Positions 8,601 to 11,885 of a stretch of 11,885 nt of DNA are shown here, one piece after another. This DNA comes from Verrucomicrobiota bacterium. Lineage in GTDB: Bacteria; Verrucomicrobiota; Verrucomicrobiia; Limisphaerales; UBA11320. The stretch is taken from contig VHDG01000035.1 in NCBI GenBank assembly GCA_016871475.1, positions 1 through 11,885 on the forward strand, read 5' to 3'. How positions within the stretch are numbered: the first letter of the stretch is position 1; every line of letters begins with the position of its first letter. The notes beneath the pieces were generated by a model that saw nothing but the letters and a program-made list of their open reading frames with translations, had not been told where the DNA came from and did no database searches. A program made the position numbers and the translations under genes.

Positions 8601-11600
8601 CGATCCGGAGCAAACGTGCTCGCGGTGGAGGTTCATCAGCAATCCCCTGGAAGCAGTGACATCGTATTCGGTTTGGCTGTGGACGCCCTGGCCCCTGCGA
8701 TATCAGGGGATCTGGTGATCAATGAAATCGCTGCGGACAATCGTGGCTCGGTCACGAACGGCGGAAGGTTTCCGGATTGGATCGAACTTTTTAACAACAC
8801 AGCCGCTGCAGTCGATCTGGGTGGAGCTTCGTTGACCGACGATATTCTTCGTCCGACGCGGTTTGTGTTTCCTCCGGGCGTTGTGGTGCCCGCTCAGGGA
8901 TACCTCGTGGTCTGGTGTGATTCCGAGACCAACAGCCCCGGTCTCCACACGGGTTTCGGCCTCAACAACAACGGCCAGCTGATGGCTCTTTTCACTCCAG
9001 GTCCGAATGGGCTGGAGGTCAGAGATACGGTTCGATTCGGGCTCCAGCTCAGGGATCGAACTGTGGGACGCAATCCAGGTGGTTCTGCAACCTGGGCTCT
9101 TTGCAACCCCACCCCCGGCGCGCCGAATGTCGCAGCGAATCTTTCTCCGACATCGGGCCTGCGAATCAATGAGTGGATGGCGGCTCCTGCCACGGGTGAT
9201 GATTGGGTGGAGCTACATAATCCGGGATCACTCCCAGTCAGCCTGGGTGGATTATGGATGACTGATTCTCTCTTGAATCCAACCAACTCCAGGATCCCCG
9301 CGCTTTCCTTTATCGACTCCGAAGGTTTCGTTCGACTGGAAGCCGATGGCAATCCCGAGCGCGGCGCTGACCACCTGGGCTTCCGGCTGAGCGTGGGAGG
9401 GGAACAGCTGGGTCTATTCGAGATGGACGGACGAACACGGATCGATGGGTTTTCCTTCGGCCCTCAGACGGCCGGGGTGTCGGAGGGCCGGTTGCCGGAT
9501 GGCTCGGCTTCACGCACCTTTTTCCCGACGACCCACTCCCCGGGAGAAAGCAACTGGCTTCCCCTTCAAAACAGCGTCGTCATCAATGAGGTGCTCGCGC
9601 ACACGGATCCGCCTCTCGAAGATGCCGTGGAGTTGCACAACCCGAGCACGGACGCCGTGGACATCAGCGGATGGTTTCTCAGCGACGATTCCGCACGGCC
9701 GAAGAAGTATCGCATCCCCAGCGGCGCTCCCATTTCGCCGGGTGGGTTTCGGGTGTTCTATGAAAACCAGTTCAATCCAGATCCACTCAGCCCGCTGAGT
9801 TTTTCCTTCAGTTCCTTTGATGGAGACGAAGTCATTCTTTCCACAGGTGACCCAGCAGCATCTGCATTGCGTGGCTTTCGGACACGCGTGCGGTTCGGGG
9901 CCTCCGAGAACGGAGTTTCCTTCGGACGCACTCTCACATCCGTTGGCTCCGACTTTGCTCCTTCAACCGAGCGCACTTTCGGTCAGGATCTTCCTTCAAG
10001 TCTTGCCCAGTTTCGAACGGGCCTCGGCAAGTCCAACAGTGCGCCGCGGGTGGGACCTGTTGTGATCGGAGAAATCATGTTCCGTCCTCCAGATCTGGGA
10101 ACGAATGACAACACACGCGACGAGTTTATTGAGCTGCTCAATATCACATCCAGCCCGGTGTCACTCTTCGACCCTGCTCATCCGACGAATGTGTGGAGGC
10201 TCCGCGACGGAGTGAGTTATCGCTTCCCATCAGGCGAGATCCTGGGACCCAGGGGGACACTTGTTGTTGTCAGCTTCGATCCAATCACCAATGCGCTTGC
10301 CCTGGCCGAGTTTCGTAATGCCTACGGCCTCGGCGGCGATGTGCGAATTCTCGGCCCTTACGAGGGCAAGCTGAACAACCGCTCAGATCGCATCGAGCTA
10401 CAGAAACCGGACGCCCCACAGACGGTGGGGCAGGAAATCGGACAGGCACCCTACGTGGAAGTGGATCACGTTGAATACTCTGACGTCGCTCCCTGGCCCT
10501 CCGATGCGGACGGAACCGGTCGATCATTGCAAAAGCGTTCCGACCATCTGTACGGAAATGATCCTGCCAGCTGGCAAAGCGGTGTGCCGTCGCCAGGAGT
10601 TGCGAACGGCAACAACTTACTGCCTGTTGTGAACCTCCTGGCTCCGGTGCCGGATGCCCTTTTCCCGCATGCTGCGTCTGTGACACTTGCTGCCGAAGCT
10701 TCCGATCCAGATGGCTTCATCAGGAGAGTGGAGTTCCTGGTGGATGGAGTGAAAGTGGGTGAAGACGTCTCAGCCCCTTATGAAGTCTCCTGGCAAGCCA
10801 GCAGTCCCGGGAGGAGAAATATTTCTGCGCGCGCAATCGACGACCGCGGAGGAGTCAGTGAATCAGGGGCTCGCATCATCACGATCGATCTTCCGCCGAA
10901 CCAGTTGCCCACTGTGTCCCTTGTCGCACCTTCATCAGGGGCCATCTTCGTTGATCCCGCAAATATTCTCCTTCGCGCCTCTGCTTTCGACTCCGATGGC
11001 TTGATCGCAGCAGTGGAATTCTACGACGGAGATTTGCTCATTGGATCCCGGACGGCTGAACCGTACGAAGTGACCTATGACGGGGTGAGGGAGGGTGTGC
11101 GAAGTCTGAGAGCGAAGGCGATTGATAACCGTGGGGGGATGACTGAATCGGCCTCGATTATCGTGACCGTCCGTCCTACCCCTCCCAACGAACCGCCTTC
11201 CATCTCCTGGTTGGCCCCTGCTGACAGTTTGGTCGTGTCGACGGGTCAAGTCATCACTCTGCGGGCTGATGCTTTTGATCCCGACGGTTCGATCGCACGT
11301 GTTGAGTTTTATGAGGGTTCCCGGCTGTTGAGCTCTGACCTCTCGGTGCCTTACGAGGGAGCGTCCAGTTTTGGCACCCCTGGCCTTCGACTTCTAAGCG
11401 TCGTTGCCGTAGATGATCGGGGTTTGTCGGTAACTTCCGCGCTTCGACGCGTCCATATCGTGAATTCTGTCTCCAATTGGGCTTCGCTGATCGCGACCGG
11501 AGCGGTCTGGCGGTTTCATGACCTGGGATTCAATCTTTCGAATGTCTGGCGAGGGCTGACGTACGATGATGCCCTCTGGAAGTCGGGCCCTGCCCAGTTG

Positions 11601-11885
11601 GGTTATGGCGAAAATGATGAAGCCACGCGGGTGGAGTTTGGAGGTGATCCAAACAATCGGTTTATCACCACTTACTTCCGGAAGCGTTTTGAGGTGGCTG
11701 CACCCGAAAGTTTTTCTTCGCTCACCATCCGGCTTTTGCGCGACGACGGGGCTGTGGTCCATGTGAATGACGGCGAGTTGTTCAGGAGCAATATGCCGGG
11801 GGGCGACATCGACTATCTCACCCGTGCGTCCAGCAATGTCGGAGGTGCAGATGAATCCACATTCTTCCCAACGAACAGGCCAGCT
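5688..11885 (+). CDS. Giant secreted multidomain CotH kinase / lamin-tail / Ig-like protein, 3' partial
   Basis: A single frame without stops runs from ATG 5688 to the window edge (2066 codons). Residues 1-25 form a Sec signal peptide: a positive WR, a hydrophobic core, and probable cleavage after SSA. Domains in order: LTD1 (ITEIHYHP onward, about 26-220); a beta-sandwich (221-340); a CotH kinase (about 342-710) with RYHGSR at 398-403, GEIYKSTG near 501-508 and an intact LPWDFD motif with Asp632 and Asp634; a fibronectin-like stretch (735-830); a jelly-roll-like module (837-1006); LTD2-LTD5 (about 1008, 1158, 1296 and 1457 to 1645); three Ig-like repeats (1646-1925); and a second jelly-roll-like module (1926 onward). 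CotH kinases phosphorylate protein partners; the rest looks like binding or structural modules. The protein is probably released or surface-bound; any C-terminal sorting signal lies outside the window. There is no Shine-Dalgarno, but the signal peptide fixes the start. Confidence 0.9.
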   Translation, partial: MCSSPIWRCLLVAALCCIAVSSSAQLLITEIHYHPVEEPAFKPDGSPVMDLYEDVHEFLEIHNPTGNAVALKGWDIRGGIRFDFPSNAIVQPGEFLVVAKDPIRLKAVAAYNLGAATVYGPYEGWLRNNSDVVRLRDDRGVLSDSVSYSAEFPWAISADALGAGPDFTGIDPATLQYRGRSLERVSFGHNPNDPANWLASPLPGNPSPGRPNAVSRSVPKPVVVRFSALQASNESPVIRSNEPVQILVQWSADTGVSQVRVESFVENINASNEVRSTNSMSTVGSALFTATLPSQPNRSIIRYRFLADRGTGSEVVSPRSDDPYGWHAYYVSPERTSQNPAYDVFVSSASLTKLDQNISQSPRRVTSPDPPGIPRASWNATEPALFVHDGVVYEMRIRYHGSRYNRSAGRKSFKFQFPRYRLFNDYQGVFETDKGTAFIVGHGIFAAAGLPTSKVRYIDLYLNNDPVLRRLEQEEMDDRLLRRFDREQRLADPERTPQEPGEIYKSTGTIQALNPDGEGPYGVGDERRLAAKSIWKPVDRYAWTYTIQSAEWKGGYHVERMINGLWSARGDSHTSPNPQLASLRTWLAQNFDIDSTLTYLAIINWMGPWDDTTQNHFIWQQRNGKWGMLPWDFDAMFGGGDNSPSTASIYMGENGDPNNNFRGPNWLKDSFFKAYREEYKRKLFLLNNTLLHPDNLRALGFYSSIAGHADTRFASVNQQCGLGVFRRPLRPIAVSPGNGASALPPMELRSSVYAHEASPAPAHASTLWLIRDSEGSFEAPVFRSLSTNNLTQMPIPFAELEFGKSYSWRCQHIDANGHPSVPSLESSFTFGPASSIRPIVTISDASSWRYQQTLADPPGWKNLDFNDSSWSTGAPLLGVEPSPLSEPIRTPLTLGRNTYYFRHGFNYSGNPQGVRLRLSFMIDDGAVIYLNGDPLLSVRMPAGVPIYSTAANTNVDNAVRQGPFEVSAPSLRSGANVLAVEVHQQSPGSSDIVFGLAVDALAPAISGDLVINEIAADNRGSVTNGGRFPDWIELFNNTAAAVDLGGASLTDDILRPTRFVFPPGVVVPAQGYLVVWCDSETNSPGLHTGFGLNNNGQLMALFTPGPNGLEVRDTVRFGLQLRDRTVGRNPGGSATWALCNPTPGAPNVAANLSPTSGLRINEWMAAPATGDDWVELHNPGSLPVSLGGLWMTDSLLNPTNSRIPALSFIDSEGFVRLEADGNPERGADHLGFRLSVGGEQLGLFEMDGRTRIDGFSFGPQTAGVSEGRLPDGSASRTFFPTTHSPGESNWLPLQNSVVINEVLAHTDPPLEDAVELHNPSTDAVDISGWFLSDDSARPKKYRIPSGAPISPGGFRVFYENQFNPDPLSPLSFSFSSFDGDEVILSTGDPAASALRGFRTRVRFGASENGVSFGRTLTSVGSDFAPSTERTFGQDLPSSLAQFRTGLGKSNSAPRVGPVVIGEIMFRPPDLGTNDNTRDEFIELLNITSSPVSLFDPAHPTNVWRLRDGVSYRFPSGEILGPRGTLVVVSFDPITNALALAEFRNAYGLGGDVRILGPYEGKLNNRSDRIELQKPDAPQTVGQEIGQAPYVEVDHVEYSDVAPWPSDADGTGRSLQKRSDHLYGNDPASWQSGVPSPGVANGNNLLPVVNLLAPVPDALFPHAASVTLAAEASDPDGFIRRVEFLVDGVKVGEDVSAPYEVSWQASSPGRRNISARAIDDRGGVSESGARIITIDLPPNQLPTVSLVAPSSGAIFVDPANILLRASAFDSDGLIAAVEFYDGDLLIGSRTAEPYEVTYDGVREGVRSLRAKAIDNRGGMTESASIIVTVRPTPPNEPPSISWLAPADSLVVSTGQVITLRADAFDPDGSIARVEFYEGSRLLSSDLSVPYEGASSFGTPGLRLLSVVAVDDRGLSVTSALRRVHIVNSVSNWASLIATGAVWRFHDLGFNLSNVWRGLTYDDALWKSGPAQLGYGENDEATRVEFGGDPNNRFITTYFRKRFEVAAPESFSSLTIRLLRDDGAVVHVNDGELFRSNMPGGDIDYLTRASSNVGGADESTFFPTNRPA
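8196..8705 (+). repeat. Jelly-roll-like module, first copy, within the giant protein
   Basis: Residues 837-1006 contain SSWRYQ, FNDSSWSTGAPLLGVE, TYYFRH, DDGAVIYLNGD and RMPAGVPIYST. The same order of motifs recurs at 11463-11885 (VWRFHD, YDDALWKSGPAQLGYG, TYFRKRF, DDGAVVHVNDGE, SNMPGGDIDYLT). The module resembles the beta-sandwich often found beside LTD domains in verrucomicrobial proteins and may bind carbohydrate. Confidence 0.65.
8709..10622 (+). repeat. Array of four lamin-tail domains (LTD2-LTD5)
   Basis: Each unit opens with a strand of the type V-I-N-E-I and has an ELxN motif about 15-25 residues later: VINEIAADN..DWIELFN (8715), RINEWMAAP..DWVELHN (9162), VINEVLAHT..DAVELHN (9579) and VIGEIMFRP..EFIELLN (10062). 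The first three are about 140-160 residues apart. LTD5 differs: it carries a GPYEGKLNNRSDRIEL segment that matches GPYEGWLRNNSDVVRL of LTD1, so two LTD subtypes are present. Extracellular bacterial LTDs are thought to be binding or structural modules. Confidence 0.75.
10623..11462 (+). repeat. Three tandem Ig-like repeats (Big_7 / PF17957-like)
   Basis: Three units of about 95, 96 and 89 residues start at 10623, 10908 and 11196. Each opens with P-x-V/I-S/N-x-L-A-P. Each then has a D-x-D-G-x-I-x-x-VEF motif (SDPDGFIRRVEF, DSDGLIAAVEF, DPDGSIARVEF), a PYE motif, and an A-x-D-x-RG ending (AIDDRGG, AIDNRGG, AVDDRGL). Such repeats act as spacers or binding domains in secreted and surface proteins. 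Confidence 0.8.
11463..11885 (+). repeat. Jelly-roll-like module, second copy, cut by the window edge
   Basis: Residues 1926-2066 repeat the motif order of the copy at 8196-8705: VWRFHD, YDDALWKSGPAQLGYG, TYFRKRF, DDGAVVHVNDGE and NMPGG. The two copies are clearly related but have diverged, so the duplication is old. The end of the module lies right of the window. Confidence 0.65.

Noticed and set aside
1..11885. tRNA, rRNA, CRISPR array or prophage genes
   Set aside because: No cloverleaf, rRNA motif, regularly spaced direct repeat or phage protein was seen; nearly all of the sequence is explained by four protein genes.

Overview
The window looks like a high-GC, environmental Verrucomicrobiota-type chromosome (probably the Limisphaerales/Pedosphaera side). 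This is inferred from very large secreted proteins that combine CotH-like kinase, lamin-tail (LTD) and Ig-like modules, from a Tat-type secretion signal, and from the scarcity of Shine-Dalgarno sequences. I see no RNA gene, transposase, CRISPR array or phage gene.

Layout: (1) 2-2917, plus strand: the 3' part of a secreted CotH/LTD protein whose start lies left of the window. (2) 2914-4263, plus strand: a Tat-exported glycoside hydrolase of the PF10091 'glycoamylase' type, overlapping the first gene by the four bases ATGA. It is cut by an in-frame TAG at 4084-4086, and the missing C-terminus is still readable in the same frame up to a TGA at 4261-4263. (3) 4281-5312, minus strand: a complete ROK-family sugar kinase converging on the hydrolase gene. 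(4) 5313-5687: a noncoding stretch with inverted repeats, nested hairpins and a possible promoter. (5) 5688-11885, plus strand: one uninterrupted frame of 2066 codons that runs off the right edge. It encodes a second secreted CotH/LTD protein with a signal peptide, five LTD modules, an intact CotH kinase motif, three tandem Ig-like repeats and two copies of a jelly-roll-like module.

Functionally, three of the four genes encode exported proteins. The simplest reading is extracellular matrix or polysaccharide handling: giant surface or secreted proteins, one of which may phosphorylate protein partners, a glucan-type hydrolase, and a cytoplasmic kinase that could phosphorylate a released sugar. 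This link is inferred from gene order only. The most checkable oddities are the amber codon in the hydrolase, the loss of one Asp in the kinase motif of the first CotH protein, and the intergenic element in which two inverted copies differ by a compensatory base-pair change.
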